Assembly: GCA_010094025.1 (NCBI GenBank)
Contig: ML991784.1
Coordinates: 124,001 to 188,000 of the forward strand
DNA: 64,000 nt
Reading direction: 5' to 3'
DNA from: Viridothelium virens
Lineage: Eukaryota; Ascomycota; Dothideomycetes; Trypetheliales; Trypetheliaceae
Shown piece by piece: positions 1-11,376 of the stretch. A program made the position numbers and the translations under genes. The notes under the pieces are model-generated. The model was given only the letters and a program-made list of their open reading frames with translations, was not told where the DNA came from and did not search any database. Position 1 is the first letter of the stretch; every line of letters starts with the position of its first letter.

Positions 1-2887
1 GGGCAGCAAAGGAACGTGTCAAAGCTGCCACAGCGGTGAGTCTCAGTCCGGATGGAAGGTTTCTGGCGGTTGGAGAGACAGGATATAAACCGAGGGTCCT
101 GGTGTTTGCAGCGGATGATGGTCGGTCCAACGATTCACCCCTGGCGAGCATGGCTGAGCATTCATACGGTGTGCAATGCGTAGCATTCTCCCCCGACTCC
201 CAATTCCTGGCCTCCCTTGGGAATATAAATGACGGGTTTCTTCATATCTGGCGCATCGGGCATCGGGGAAATGCGTCATTACATGCGAGTGCAAAGTGCA
301 CAAGCAATGTTCGCCAGATTGCATGGACCAGCTCTGCATTAATTGCAGTCGGCGTGAGATATACCAAAGTATGGCGCCTTGAAACTCCTTCTGAGCCCGC
401 GTCACCGAGAAAAGCACGCCCTTCCGAATTTGGAAGTCCAATGCTGATGAGCCCGTCCGCGAGGTCGTTACCTGGGCGAAATGTTATTCTAGGAGACCTA
501 CTGGAATCTACATTCACCGCTGTGGTTGCGATGGCAGCAAATGCTGCGGCTGTCTGCTCAGATAGAGGTGATATCTGCATCTTAGATGTTGCAAATGGCC
601 AGCAGACTCTTCGTAAGGTTGCGAATATCGGTTTCCCGGTATTCTCGATGGCATTTGATGGAGAGAACCTCATTATGGCAGGAGAGAAGCACAACATTCG
701 GGTTCTCAGCTCAACACAAATCAACAGCGGCTACAGCGATGCTGCAGAAGCAGCGACTCCAAAATCATCACAGACTAAACGTTCGGAAAATATACCTTAT
801 ACCGCAGCGATTTCGTACATTGGAAAGCACATCATTACCATAGATTCTCATAACGGGGTAGAGATCTTCAGAGAAATTCGCTCCGAGACAAAACTAAAAT
901 CTGATGACGCTGTCGAACTCGCCATGGCTCCATGCGGAGGACCACAGTCTCCGCAAGAAGCACAACATTTACCGGAAAATGAGCATCTGTCCATACCCGT
1001 CCAGAGACTACCAGGTCATGGCTCTCCTGTCCTCGGCGTCCAATCAATTACATTACCCCATCCTCTAGATTCATCCTTCTATACCTGGTCCTCCGATGGG
1101 GTTGTCCACTTCTGGAACTTAGATGGCGTACTGAGAGACTCGATGCATGTACCAATAAGGAGCGGAACACCTCCCTCGGACGAGCTCAACGAACTCAAGG
1201 TTGTTAGAGCATTCCCAAACATCAATACATTCGCCACAGGTGATAAGTATGGAGCTTTACGGTAAGCAGGATTTAGAGTTTCCTTGTGAATTTTGAGCTC
1301 ACAGATGTTAGTGTCATGGATCGTGACACTAAAAAGGTTATATTTGAGGCTCAGGCGCACTCTGGCGAGATCCTAGACATCGCCATCCTTGACGTAGATG
1401 AAGCAACACTACTTTGCAGTGCTGGACGAGATCGAATTGTGCAGGTCTTCCAACACAAAGGAGGGAATACAGTACTTACTCAAACACTGGATGAGCATGT
1501 TTCCGTAGTGAATGGCTTGCTCTTCACCCCACGAGATGCTAATCTGTTATCGTGCTCATTCGATCGAACCATTGTTATACGAGACAGATATATCCAAGAA
1601 GACGATGGTGCTATCAATTCGGCTTTTGTTATCTCGAAGACAATCAACCTCAAAGCCGCCCCCGTTGCTATGAAGTTAATGCATAATGAAAGCTCCTTAA
1701 TGGTCTCTAGTACTGACAGAAGTATAATGATATATGACATGGAATTACGAAAAGCAACTTGCACATTCAAAGCTTCTGACATCGAAAAGGGAGATCCGGT
1801 AGTCTTGTCGGCACTGGCTCAGTGGCGAACCTCGAACAACACGTCTCTGATTGCAGGAATATCCAGCACAGACAAGTCGATTAGGCTTTATCAAGAGGAC
1901 GGCACTCTTGTGGGCCGTGATTGGGGTCATACCGAGGGAGTCACCGACATTGCTGTGGTGTACGAGGATGAGAGCCATGAAAAGGCTTCCATTGTCACTG
2001 TTGCCGCAGATGGCACCATCTTCTTGTGGACTGCATCCCATGAATGCTCTGTTTCCAACAACTTGGTCGACCACGCTGATGCGTTGGTGGATCAACCCTT
2101 CCCTTCCGAACCTAGAACTATCAAACCACTGCGAAAACTTCTATCTCAGTCTGACCTTGCAAATTTCCGACCCGCAAGCGCAAACTCGACCCCGAAAACC
2201 TCACCCACCGCAACACCCGATCCCAACCGCTCATACAGACTCCGTTCGCGCCCGTCCCGGACGGCGCTAGCGCAGACACCGAAACTTGAACCCATCGCTT
2301 CGACAACCGCTACAACCAGCTCCTTCGCTCCAGGCCGTCACCGCTGCCCGCCAGCATCGCCAACGAACCCCCAGCAGCCCCACTCCCGAACGAACACTGA
2401 CCTGTCCTCCACTCGCCCTCCTCGCCGACCATCCCTTGACCCCCGCCACCGGACTAAATCGACAGGCAACCTCACATCTCCAGCATCCAATAGCGGTAGC
2501 ACGACCAATCTCCACGACTCCACCACTCAGATCCTGCGCGCCCTTCGCACTTACCGCAAGACGCTCTCTCGCACCCCGTCGACTGCAAACTTGAGTCTGG
2601 ATACGATCCGCGAGGTCGAGAAAGAGTTGAATTTGACGGCGAAGGCGTTGGCGGAGAGAGCGGCGAGGGGAGCGGGGGTCGGGGAGGAGGTCATGGTGAG
2701 GCTGTTTGATGAGTACAGTGAGCGGATTGTGCGGATGTTGGATGAGAGGGTGGAGAAGAGGATGGTGGAGAGGGGGATGGGGGCCAGTGGGTCGGAGGGA
2801 GAGGTCCGAGGGATGAGTGGCGGGGACGACGCTGAGGCTGAGGCCGAGGCTGGGAAGGAGGAAGAGGAGAGGAGGGGAAGTGTATAA
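1..2887 (+). CDS. WD40-repeat protein, WDR62/MABP1-like (5' partial)
   Basis: The frame is open from the left edge, so the true start lies outside the window. Two exons are visible, <1..1261 and 1312..2887. A 50-nt intron (GTAAGC to TTAG) restores a WD40 strand reading GALR-VMDRDTKK across the junction. The visible protein is about 945 residues. WD-type blades run through roughly the first 670 residues (for example SLSPDGRFLAVGE, VAFSPDSQFLASLG and HVSVVNGLLF). A Ser/Pro/Arg-rich linker follows, then a charged helical tail around the residues STANLSLDTIREVEKEL that looks like a coiled coil, then an acidic end. The architecture (long WD40 array plus C-terminal coiled coil) matches the WDR62/MABP1 family, which in animals scaffolds JNK signalling and spindle poles. 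The function of the fungal members is not known to me. The family assignment rests on the repeat pattern and architecture only. Confidence 0.85.
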
Positions 2888-3893
2888 CAAAGGAGAGTAA
2901 TGGGGGTGTTTTCTTCCCTCTATCTTTTTTGGATGAGAAGGAGGGTGCATCGTTCTCGCATGGCGTTAAGGGATAGGGAAATCGCGGGATTGGTTTCCGC
3001 TGCTGCGACTGTGGCTTCAGCGGCGGCTTTACACGAGAGATTAGAGCATGGCGTGGGCCCAAAATTGGCTACAAAAAAGTATTGTGCGTATCGATATTTT
3101 GTTTATGTTCTTTACGTCGTGTCAGAAGGCAGCGATAGGCTTGCTTATCTTCAGCGACGAGTCCACATTTTGAATGACGGTCTTGCTGAACGTAGCAGCC
3201 GTTATCTGGATGCTATAGGTGGCCCTGCTGCAGAAGACGCCTTTTTTTAGTTTTTCTCTAGTCCGGAAACTCCATTTAGGAAGCTAAGTAGACTAAGCTC
3301 ACGCCTGTGAGGCTCTTTGCCACGTTTGAAACGTCGCGAAACAGCATGAAAGTCAAGAGTTTAATGAGCTTTAGGGAGTAGACAAATTCTGACGGTATCA
3401 TGCAGTAGATCGATGGGGTCTTTTCAATAATCGCGGCGATCTACGACCGGCTGAATTCTTTCAGCAGGACTTCAGTGACCATACGCATTCTGGATCAAAT
3501 AAGTTATGCAAAAAGTTCCGATCGTCTGGCATGACATTTCTGGTCTTCCTTCTGTATATCGGTATCGATACTGGGCCAGTCAGAATGGTCAGGATCGCAA
3601 GACTGTCGTCCCGAAAGCCACCGCTGAAAAGCGAGATGCCTTTCGGAGACAGTCATTTATGCTTTCAGAAACGCTACTATTGGTCAAGACTCGAGGTTAT
3701 CCTTAAGATCATCTGATTACCAGGCCACTGACTTAAGAGAAGCGCTGTCTCCAGATACACTTCCTTCACTAAATAAAAGTTGCTAGAGAAGCCGTTGCGT
3801 TCTAGCACAGTGGAGTATGAGCAGCTCTTCAAAACCGTATGCGATGCTGCAAACTGGCACTTCATGAAGTCTAATTGCATCTATGCTACCTCC
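2888..3893. other. Intergenic, no gene seen
   Basis: This holds the 3' flank of the WD40 gene and the 3' flank of the convergent secreted-protein gene. The short open frames here (for example 2900-3250) have no recognisable domain, and I see no repeat or RNA gene. Confidence 0.5.
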
Positions 3894-4852
3894 TCAGGAA
3901 GCCCAGGCAAAGTCATGCAAAACTGCTATATCGTGGGCATTCGGTAGCGTAATGTCCATCTCGAAGCTCTCGGAACTTGGCGGTGACTTTTGGAAGCTTA
4001 GATGACTGCAGCTCGTACATGAGATCGGTTGGGCTGTGGGTTTGTAACTGCTATCCCTTGGTGTGATACTTATTGCAGAAGCCTTAAAAAGGACGTCATC
4101 GTGTTGACCCGACAATATGAGCGCGTAACCTGTACTGCTAGGACCGGCACCACGGTTGATTCGACCTAAGACTCGCCGAAGGTTGTTATTGTACGCTGCT
4201 TCTTGAAGCCGAAATCCCACGTTTTGAGGGATACACAAGGCTACCTGATTATTATCTTGAGGATTACCTCTGGTCATGCATAACTCGTTCTGCGCACAGC
4301 GTCCTCTTGTTTTGGTGTGGTAACCGCCTGGCGGAGGCATGCTTGTATCAATACAGTCGATTTCATATTCTCGTATATTCCCTTCCGGAACGCAATACGA
4401 TCGGTAGAAGTTGGTGGTGGCGCCGCTAGCAGAAGCGGCATTGATTGGAGGTGGACAAAAAGTCATAGGCCTTGCTTGACCTACTCTTCTCACAAGTCTT
4501 GAATCGGCTACGGTGGTATTATGGTTTGTGGAGTTGGAGATAGACTGATGACCCGATACAAGTGTGGTTTTACTGTGACAGATTTCTAATCAGCAATCTT
4601 TTATTTTCTTCCTTTCTCCTTTTTTTTGTTTCCCTTTCCCTCTATGATTGCAGCCTCTCCAAAAGGAAGTAGATGAATTCTGGTTATTATCTTCTCGTCT
4701 TTTTTTGGTCGGGATTAAGAAAGAGAACTGTAGAATGAAAACAAGGGAGATTCAGCTCACATGGGAATAATACCGATACTGGAGTTTTCTTGAGTCGCTA
4801 GAGAATTACATAGAAGACAAGCAACCGAAGATAAGGCAATCAATAGCTTCAT
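3894..4852 (-). CDS. Small secreted cysteine-containing protein (two exons)
   Basis: Exon 1 (4852..4761) encodes a clear signal peptide, starting MKLLIALSSVACLLCNSLAT, and ends at a GTGAGC donor. A 188-nt intron (4760..4573, acceptor CACAG) leads in frame into exon 2 (4572..3894). The predicted product is 256 aa. After the signal peptide comes a stretch with several N-glycosylation sequons (NSS, NST, NHNT), a possible dibasic site (LVRRVG), and a body with about ten cysteines, including a CxxxxC pair (CAQNELC) and a late CTSC. No membrane segment follows the signal peptide. I do not recognise the family. Its size, signal peptide and cysteines are those of fungal secreted or effector-like proteins, but a role is not shown. 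The in-frame splice junction joining signal peptide to the cysteine-rich part is the main support for a real gene. Confidence 0.7.
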
Positions 4853-6293
4853 ATTCGAGGTGGTTAGATGCATATTCTTCGATACCTAATAACATCCAGA
4901 AGATGTGGAAGAACGACTAATACCTTTATACTCTGGCGACAGAACTGCGGAGTATTCCGTAAATTTTCCACGTCGCCATCTTTAGTTTATACATGTCGTC
5001 ATCAAACTCGGAGATAGAATGAACAATGACAGCCCGTATACACAAATTGAATCATGTGACGTCGTTCAAAGTATCGGTTCTGATATCTGGCCCAACATGT
5101 TGTGCACACACGTCTCTCGTTTCAGGCTCAGTTACGCGCAGGGGGTATCCCAGAACGCGTCGGCGTTACCTACCTTTTATTAAATTTATAGTTTGTGATT
5201 TATCACCCGGAAAAGCACAGAATATGGACAGCCATTGCACCTAGAAAATTCACCAAACACGTCGTCATTTGAAGAACTTAGTCAAGATACTCACCGCCAA
5301 GCGTTATATACAGTCTAATGCTTCAGGCTGCCGCTGTTGGTGTATAACATGCGTCCGTCAGTTCTGCTGCGTAAGTTATAGCGACAATATAGGTACCGAG
5401 TTTGTATCGCAAAGCATCAGGAGGGACCGAGATTCAATTGTGAATGGCTCTTAGAGGTAGTGAAATGCTGCATAAATCAGGGTTGGCTTAAGTAATTACA
5501 GTGAAGAAAGTTTGAAGCTTTATTATTCTGTAGAGATGTTTATCAAGTCTGAGAATGGGGCAAAGCGATCTGTGAAGGAAGAAGTTTGAAGAATCATTGA
5601 TGCGGACTTGTAATGTGGTTGCGGACCGTCACGAGGTTGTGCCATTAGCAAAGCTGTATGGCGCAAGATCAATTGCGTCTCTTGAACTTCCAAAAGCATG
5701 ATGCATACGGCACAGTCTACAGGAGGTATGCTGGATGTCATGGTCTTGGTATCCGCGGCAAGCGTCACAAAAAGACAAGTTATGCCAAAGAGAAATATTG
5801 AGACTAACTTGGTCTGAAGTAATGATGACCGATCGTCATCCCCCATAGATACCATTGGTAAGCTGATTATGTGGAAAGAGACCAAAGAGTAAGTACTTTC
5901 GCTGGGGATATTCCATGAGGTTGAATGACTGAGCTTCGGTGGTGTTTTCCTGTCATGTAAGGCCATCAATAGGAGAGCTTGGATCTTGCACATAACTTCC
6001 AAATTGGTGCATATGTTGCAACCGGAAGCTCGAATCTCAGACCCTATAACTTATGGATGTGACCTCCACGTATCAAGATTCTCATATAGAGACACAATGT
6101 CGCTGAAACCCGAAGGAAAGCGTGGAAAGGAAGATGAGTATTCTAGTGCAGGGGTGGATGTGGATGTTAACAACGGGCCGAGTTCGGCCGCGCAAGATTT
6201 CGAAGCTTGACGTCGACCTCGAACAAATTGACGGCTCACGAGTCATGAATTTCGCAATGATCCAGAACCAATTGTTCTCCCCACGACTTCAAG
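4853..6293. other. Intergenic, one weak small-ORF candidate
   Basis: This is 1.4 kb upstream of both flanking genes. On the minus strand, about 6002..5523, an open frame contains a hydrophobic stretch (TKLVSIFLFGITCLFVTLAA) that could be a signal or membrane segment, followed by a few cysteines. No splice model or family supports it, so it is not called as a gene. Nothing else is recognised. Confidence 0.4.
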
Positions 6294-7464
6294 ATGGCCA
6301 TGAACTCCATAAAGCTCTTGACTGGCAACAGCCATCCCCAGCTGGCTAAATTGGTGGCTGATCGGTGCGTCTTTTTTCTGTACTAGAAATCAGCATGCGT
6401 TGTCAATTGCACCTTTCTGCAAAACTTACTAATATAGTTGAGCAAATAGGCTGGGGATCGAGTTAACGAAGATAATGGTCCTCCAATACTCGAATCAAGA
6501 GACCTCCGTCACAATCGGCGAATCCGTCCGAGATGAGGATGGTACGTTACCCGAATCCTATCTCTGGATAGATCCTCCCCTCTAAAACCATACTCTTACA
6601 GTCTTCATCCTTCAATCCACTGCCCCCGGCGACATCAATGACGGTCTCATGGAACTCCTGATCATGATCAATGCCTGCAAGACCGCCTCTGCCCGACGTA
6701 TCACCGCCGTCATCCCCAACTTCCCCTACGCCCGCCAAGATAAGAAAGACAAATCCCGCGCGCCCATCACGGCGAAGCTCATGGCCAACATGCTGCAAAC
6801 CGCGGGCTGCAACCATGTCATCACAATGGATCTGCACGCGTCGCAGATCCAGGGCTTCTTCAATGTCCCCGTCGATAACCTCTACGCTGAACCTAGTACT
6901 TTGCGTTGGATCCGCGACAACCTCCCGGTCAAGGATTGTGTGATTGTGAGTCCCGATGCGGGAGGGGCGAAACGTGCGACGAGCATGGCGGATGGGTTAG
7001 ATTTGGGGTTTGCGCTGATTCATAAGGAGAGGGCAAGGCCGAACGAGGTCAGTCGCATGGTGCTGGTGGGAGATGTCAAGGGCCGAGTTGCGATCATCGT
7101 GGATGATATGGCAGACACGTGTGGAACGCTATGCAAGGCAGCAGACGTATGTCTAGAGCATGGGGCGAAGAAGGCAATTGCGATTGTAACACATGGGATT
7201 CTAAGTGGGAAGGCAGTCGAGGCACTAAATGGAAGTAAGTTGGAGAGGCTGGTTGTGACGAACACGGTGCCGCACGCAGGGAAGAAGGAGATGTGCTCGA
7301 AGCTGGAAACGATTGATATTAGTCCTACGGTGAGTAATATGGTAGTAATTTCTCGTTCCGCGCTGCAGAGCTAACAAAACTTACAACAGCTTGCCGAAGC
7401 ATGTAGGCGGACACATAATGGTGAAAGCGTCTCCTTTCTATTCAAGCATGCGCCAACGGATTGA
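6294..7464 (+). CDS. prs: Ribose-phosphate diphosphokinase (PRPP synthetase)
   Basis: Four exons: 6294..6364, 6450..6541, 6602..7329 and 7390..7464. Introns are 85, 60 and 60 nt and all junctions keep frame. The product is 321 aa, the usual length for class I enzymes. It makes 5-phosphoribosyl-1-diphosphate from ribose-5-phosphate and ATP, for purine, pyrimidine, His, Trp and NAD synthesis. Visible motifs: N-terminal [17 protein letters not shown]-binding [16 protein letters not shown]; catalytic-loop and metal site [12 protein letters not shown]; the PRPP-binding loop [16 protein letters not shown]-terminal [18 protein letters not shown]. Start: two ATGs lie two codons apart (6294 and 6300). 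The first is given; homologues start within a residue or two of it. Fungi usually have several PRS paralogues, so the yeast-number equivalent is not assigned. Confidence 0.96.
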
Positions 7465-7865
7465 TGACGCTCAGATGAGGCAGACAGGATCTTTGCTGAA
7501 ATAGGAGTCTGGAGTAAATGGGCTGAAAGTCAATGCTAGGTAGGGGTGTTGACGAGCTTCTCAATTTTTCATATTTCTTCCTATATGCTATATGATATCC
7601 ACACACCAGTAGCTGAACAAAAGAGTCTCTGCATTTAGCCTTTACGCGAAAAACTTCATGGCAGAGAACCGACCAATTTTTAAGCGTGTCCATAAAATGC
7701 ATGAGACGAACCGCCATTTTGCGCAAGGTAGTATGGACGTACACAAGGTTGAGGAATAGCTGATTTTTAGTAGCAAATACTCATCAACAGGATTAAGCCG
7801 GATACCTGCTCTCCAGGACCTGAATCTTGCTATCCAAAATTTGCGTTTCGAGCTATGCAGCGCTC
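7465..7865. other. Convergent 3' flanks
   Basis: This 400-bp stretch lies between the stop codons of the PRPP synthetase (plus) and homocitrate synthase (minus) genes. It presumably holds both polyadenylation regions. I see nothing else in it. Confidence 0.5.
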
Positions 7866-9543
7866 TCAACGTGTCTTTTTGGCAAGTGGAACATCCGCTT
7901 GTTCGTCAACGACTTGCTCTAATCCCCTCTTCTCGCCAACCCCGTTGAGCTCTTTTTCCTTCTCCACAAATTGAGCCTTCTCCTTTTCCGTCAGATCATC
8001 CAACAACGGCTGCTCCTCCTTGGCTGCGAGATTGGAATGGAAAGTTCTGATGATTGAATCGGCATCATCGACAGCAAGCGGCCTAACATCAGCCATTGCC
8101 TTGATTTTAGCAGTGCAGAGCTTGACCTGCTCATCTGACATTTTCAATCCGAGCTGCTCGACGCGGGATTTGATAGCGTTCCAGCCAGTGATACGGGAGG
8201 CAAAGTGAACGTAACGAGTCATGCCGAAATCTTCTGGATTGATGATCTCATACGTTGATGAGTTTGCCAGTATTGCCTTCTGATGGATTCCACTCTTGTG
8301 GGTGAAAGCGGAAAATCCGGTGATTGGGTTTTTGAATGGAATATTTACTTGGACAGATTCAGCAACCAAGTTCTCGATTTCTTTGATCTTCTCCAGCCTG
8401 TACTTGGACTTGACATAATCGCGGTCTGCTACGATCATGCGGGCCATGAAGCCATCGAGCTTGGTAATCCCATTTCGTTCGCCAATGCCGAGGACGGACG
8501 TGTCTATGTGGGTCGCGCCGGCCTCGAGCGCGCAATAAGCGTTGGCAATTGAACAGCCGGTGTCATCATGGAAATGGCATTCGATTTCGCAGCTTACAAC
8601 ACCGCGAAGGGTTCGAACGAGGTCGTATACCTGTCGAGGAGACGCGCAGCCCACGGTACTATGACCACGATTAGTCAAGACTTATGGTGAAGGTGAAGGG
8701 GCGAGTTCACTCAGCAATGCCAACACGATTCACACCAACTCGGTCGACTGCCGAATAGATCGTGAGCAAATCTACAAGGTCCGATCGGAATGAATCCTCG
8801 CTCGAAAATCTGATCTCGATTCCGCTTGACTTGACGTATTGCATGACTTCAATGGCGGTGTTCTTGATATCTTAGAACGGAATATTAGCGTCGTCAAAGC
8901 ATGTAGACGCTACTCAAGTCAGCACATACAGGTCATGTCCTTCCCATGACTGTGCTCCCTCAGGTAGCTCTCTGCTTGTGCCGATAACGACGTCGACTCC
9001 GTCCACACCGCAGTCACATGCCAATTTGGCATCTTGCATGTTACACCGTATGTGCGTGAGGACCTTAGCCTTGAAACCAAGCTTGCATATTGTTTTGCAG
9101 TCTTCATAGCTCTGCTCCGAAGCAGCAGGACTCGTGAGTTCGATATAGTCCACGCCTAGCTCATCGAGAGCCTTCGCGATTTTAATCTTCGTCTGGGTAT
9201 CAAACCATGCGTTTGCGAATTGTTCACCTTCTCTTAGTGTTGACTCGATGATCTGAAATCTTGAGACTGTATGGAATTAGCATGTTTTTGGTACCAGCAC
9301 TGGCTGTCTCAGTCACTTACCGTTCGAAAGAAAGTCTCCCACACCGGAATATGGGTTTTTAATTTGGGGGTGAGGGTTTTGCTTGGTCTCTATACCGGTA
9401 AAACCTTCATGGCCTCCAGCATGTTAGTTGCGCCAGAATTGTGGAAAAAGGGCGTTGACAGTACTACCATTGACGCCGTTGGTGCCATTGACGCCATTGG
9501 CATGGCCATTGGCATTGCCATTTTCTTCAGCAGACGGACACAT
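7866..9543 (-). CDS. Homocitrate synthase, with an apparent one-base frame break
   Basis: This is the first enzyme of the alpha-aminoadipate lysine pathway: acetyl-CoA + 2-oxoglutarate to homocitrate. Five exons: 9543..9468, 9413..9321, 9266..8930, 8870..8711 and 8658..7866. Introns are 52-59 nt. Family motifs are intact: [14 protein letters not shown] near the N terminus, [15 protein letters not shown], the metal-binding [15 protein letters not shown] and [10 protein letters not shown]. The C terminus ends in KKTR. The N terminus is Asn/Gly-rich, as in other fungi. Oddity: within exon 3 the family sequence runs VDVVIGTS in one frame and then [11 protein letters not shown] in the frame one base on, switching inside 8966-8976 (AGCAGAGAGCT on the minus strand). 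Summed exons give 3n+1 bases. No plausible intron removes the extra base without deleting conserved residues. It is either an assembly error or a disrupted gene; all other exons look under selection. Confidence 0.9.
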
Positions 9544-9949
9544 GGTGCTTGATCTTCCCGGAACAGCTTTGCAGCGCGTTCGGCGTGTGGAGAAGTGGAG
9601 AATTAGCTGAGACTAGGCCGTACAGCGAATGGATAGCTGGCCTTTAGAGGAGCTGACCTATGACCAACAGCTCAGCAATGAGAGAACAAACTGTGATGAT
9701 CGGCTTTTGGGTTTGCAATTGGATTTTAGAGTAAGCGCATTCAGAGTCATAGAGGTCGTTGTGAGTCAGGATGAAAAGTGGGAGGTTCTGGTTCGTTTTG
9801 GTGGAGTACTATAGATCTGCGTGACATAATAATGTGGCATAAAAACTAAGATTTGGCGCAATTACGCACAAATTTTCCTGGGGTACATGCAGAGGAGCTT
9901 AGCCACATGAGACCTGGCGTTCCGGTATCGCCAGGAACGCCCCGACCGT
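9544..9949. other. Homocitrate synthase upstream region
   Basis: This is the 5' flank of the homocitrate synthase gene. Near its far end is an imperfect hairpin around 9913-9941 (GGCGTTCC paired with GGAACGCC, or CCTGGCG with CGCCAGG), just outside the MITE. No gene is seen. Confidence 0.4.
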
Positions 9950-10244
9950 TACGGAGGTGCCTACCAAAAGTGTTTTCACCCCCCCTGTCAGTTAGCGTGA
10001 TTCTTCCCGCTTTTAGCGTGATATTGCCTCTGCAATTCGGTCTAATAAGGTTGGTTCCAAATCGCGCTAAATTTTGGACAATTTCCAACTAATTCTTTTC
10101 TTTTCGAACGAATTTAGAGGCAAGTAAGTAGAATTGCGACCTCACAAGATACGGAGAGAATTTGCCAACAAAGGTTGACGGGACCACGCACTCCACGCTA
10201 AATTGACAGGGGGGGTGAAATTACTTTTGGTAGGCACCTCCGTA
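9950..10244. mobile_element. MITE with ~46-bp terminal inverted repeats and TA target duplication
   Basis: The left end (from 9952) reads CGGAGGTGCCTACCAAAAG and continues through a run of seven C to TTAGCGTG. The right end (to 10242) is the reverse complement with only a few mismatches over about 46 bp. Both ends are flanked by TA (9950-9951 and 10243-10244), the target duplication typical of Tc1/mariner/pogo-type transposases. The 0.29-kb element has no open frame for a transposase, so it is a non-autonomous miniature element that would have to be moved in trans. The well-matched ends suggest it is not very old. It lies about 400 bp upstream of the homocitrate synthase start. No second copy is visible in the window. 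Confidence 0.85.
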
Positions 10245-11176
10245 CTCTAATACGATACGCGTGGCACGGAGTACCTCGACAATACTTTGACGGCACTTTA
10301 CATCTATTGATTCATAGGCCGACCGAAGCCTCGCATATTGATTGACCTCTGCTACGAAAAGGGACGGCCAACGGGACATATGACCGTGCTTGATATGGAT
10401 GGCGTTCATAAGACTTTCAAGACCCGGGACCATGCTTCATATCAGTTGTACAGGATGACATTGGCAAGCAGCACGATCAATCATCGAATTCAACATGTAT
10501 CTCTTGCAGCTTTACAGAGCGATCTGGCGGAGGACAGTGCGCACGAAGCTGCGCATCTCTTGCTCCCATGTGGTGGAAGGTGGAATCCATAGCGAACACA
10601 TCATTTCCCTCCTGCTCAATACAAAGAACAGAATCGTTAAGCTATCTATCATCCCAACCGGTCTATTACAACCCATCGATTGACTAGCCCTCCTACGAGT
10701 AGGAGGCCTCCTTCCTTAATGGTCGTAAGGCTCAGATTGTGTGCTGATAAATTCTCGCACAATGCAGTCGCCATAATGTCATTCAATAGCAGTGTTTCCG
10801 GAAAAGAAAGCCTACGCTGGCGACAATCGTGTTCCAGCTAGCAATATCTGCCAAGAATCGAAAATACTAGAGGGCCTAGATCTCTTGCCTGGACTTGCGT
10901 CGCGAGGTTCGGACGGATTGAAGCGGCTGCCGTGACGTACAGGCATTCATCCCACCTTTTGCTACCTAGGTACATGTACCAGCTATTGTAAGAGATACCT
11001 GCAATCTGATTACCACACTCTGTGTGGAATTGACCGTGTTCTTTTCTTGATTTTCCGACAAATCACCAAGCCTATCAGTCGATAATCCAAGACGACCATC
11101 CCCCCGTTTCTACTCTACTTCCAATGTATTGCTTGAAGCTGTCATCTGTGTAGGCGTAAGAAGTCTACCTTGATGC
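10245..11176. other. Intergenic, short palindromes only
   Basis: No gene is recognised between the MITE and the orphan exon-like fragment. A perfect 12-bp palindrome GGTACATGTACC lies at 10969-10980, next to CCTAGG. A CACGGAGTAC motif lies near 10265-10274. Confidence 0.4.
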
Positions 11177-11338
11177 CTAATCGGTAACTTCGGTCGCGGA
11201 CTGAAGTTCTCTCATGGCCTCAGCCTTGTACAGATCCATGATACCATCCATCTCGGCAGCTTCTTTGATAATACGACACTGAGTGTTCTCCATCGGACGC
11301 GCCTCATACTCCACTCCTTGGACGTCGCTGAAAGCCTG
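11177..11338 (-). pseudogene. Orphan 3'-terminal exon-like fragment of an unidentified gene
   Basis: On the minus strand a TTTTAG acceptor-like site (11340-11339) is followed by an open frame of 53 codons ending in TAG at 11179-11177. The encoded peptide looks protein-like: it begins QAFSDVQGVEYEARPMENTQ and ends MRELQSATEVTD, with balanced charged and hydrophobic residues and helical character. Preceding exons would have to lie at higher coordinates on the minus strand, where the NLR-like gene starts on the plus strand 38 bp away, and nothing coding is seen there antisense. I read it as the tail of a gene cut off at a rearrangement border. I do not recognise the family. It could also be a chance open frame. 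Confidence 0.4.
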
Positions 11339-11376
11339 CTAAAAGTGAAGCAGAGTGCCCGTCCAATTTCAGCCTG

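Noticed and set aside
2900-3250. 116-codon frame just after the WD40 gene
   Set aside because: It lies in the 3' flank, has no domain and shows no protein-like composition beyond chance.
5523-6002. 159-codon minus-strand frame with a hydrophobic stretch
   Set aside because: Only the hydrophobic stretch suggests a gene. There is no splice support, cysteine pattern or family; it is kept as a note only.
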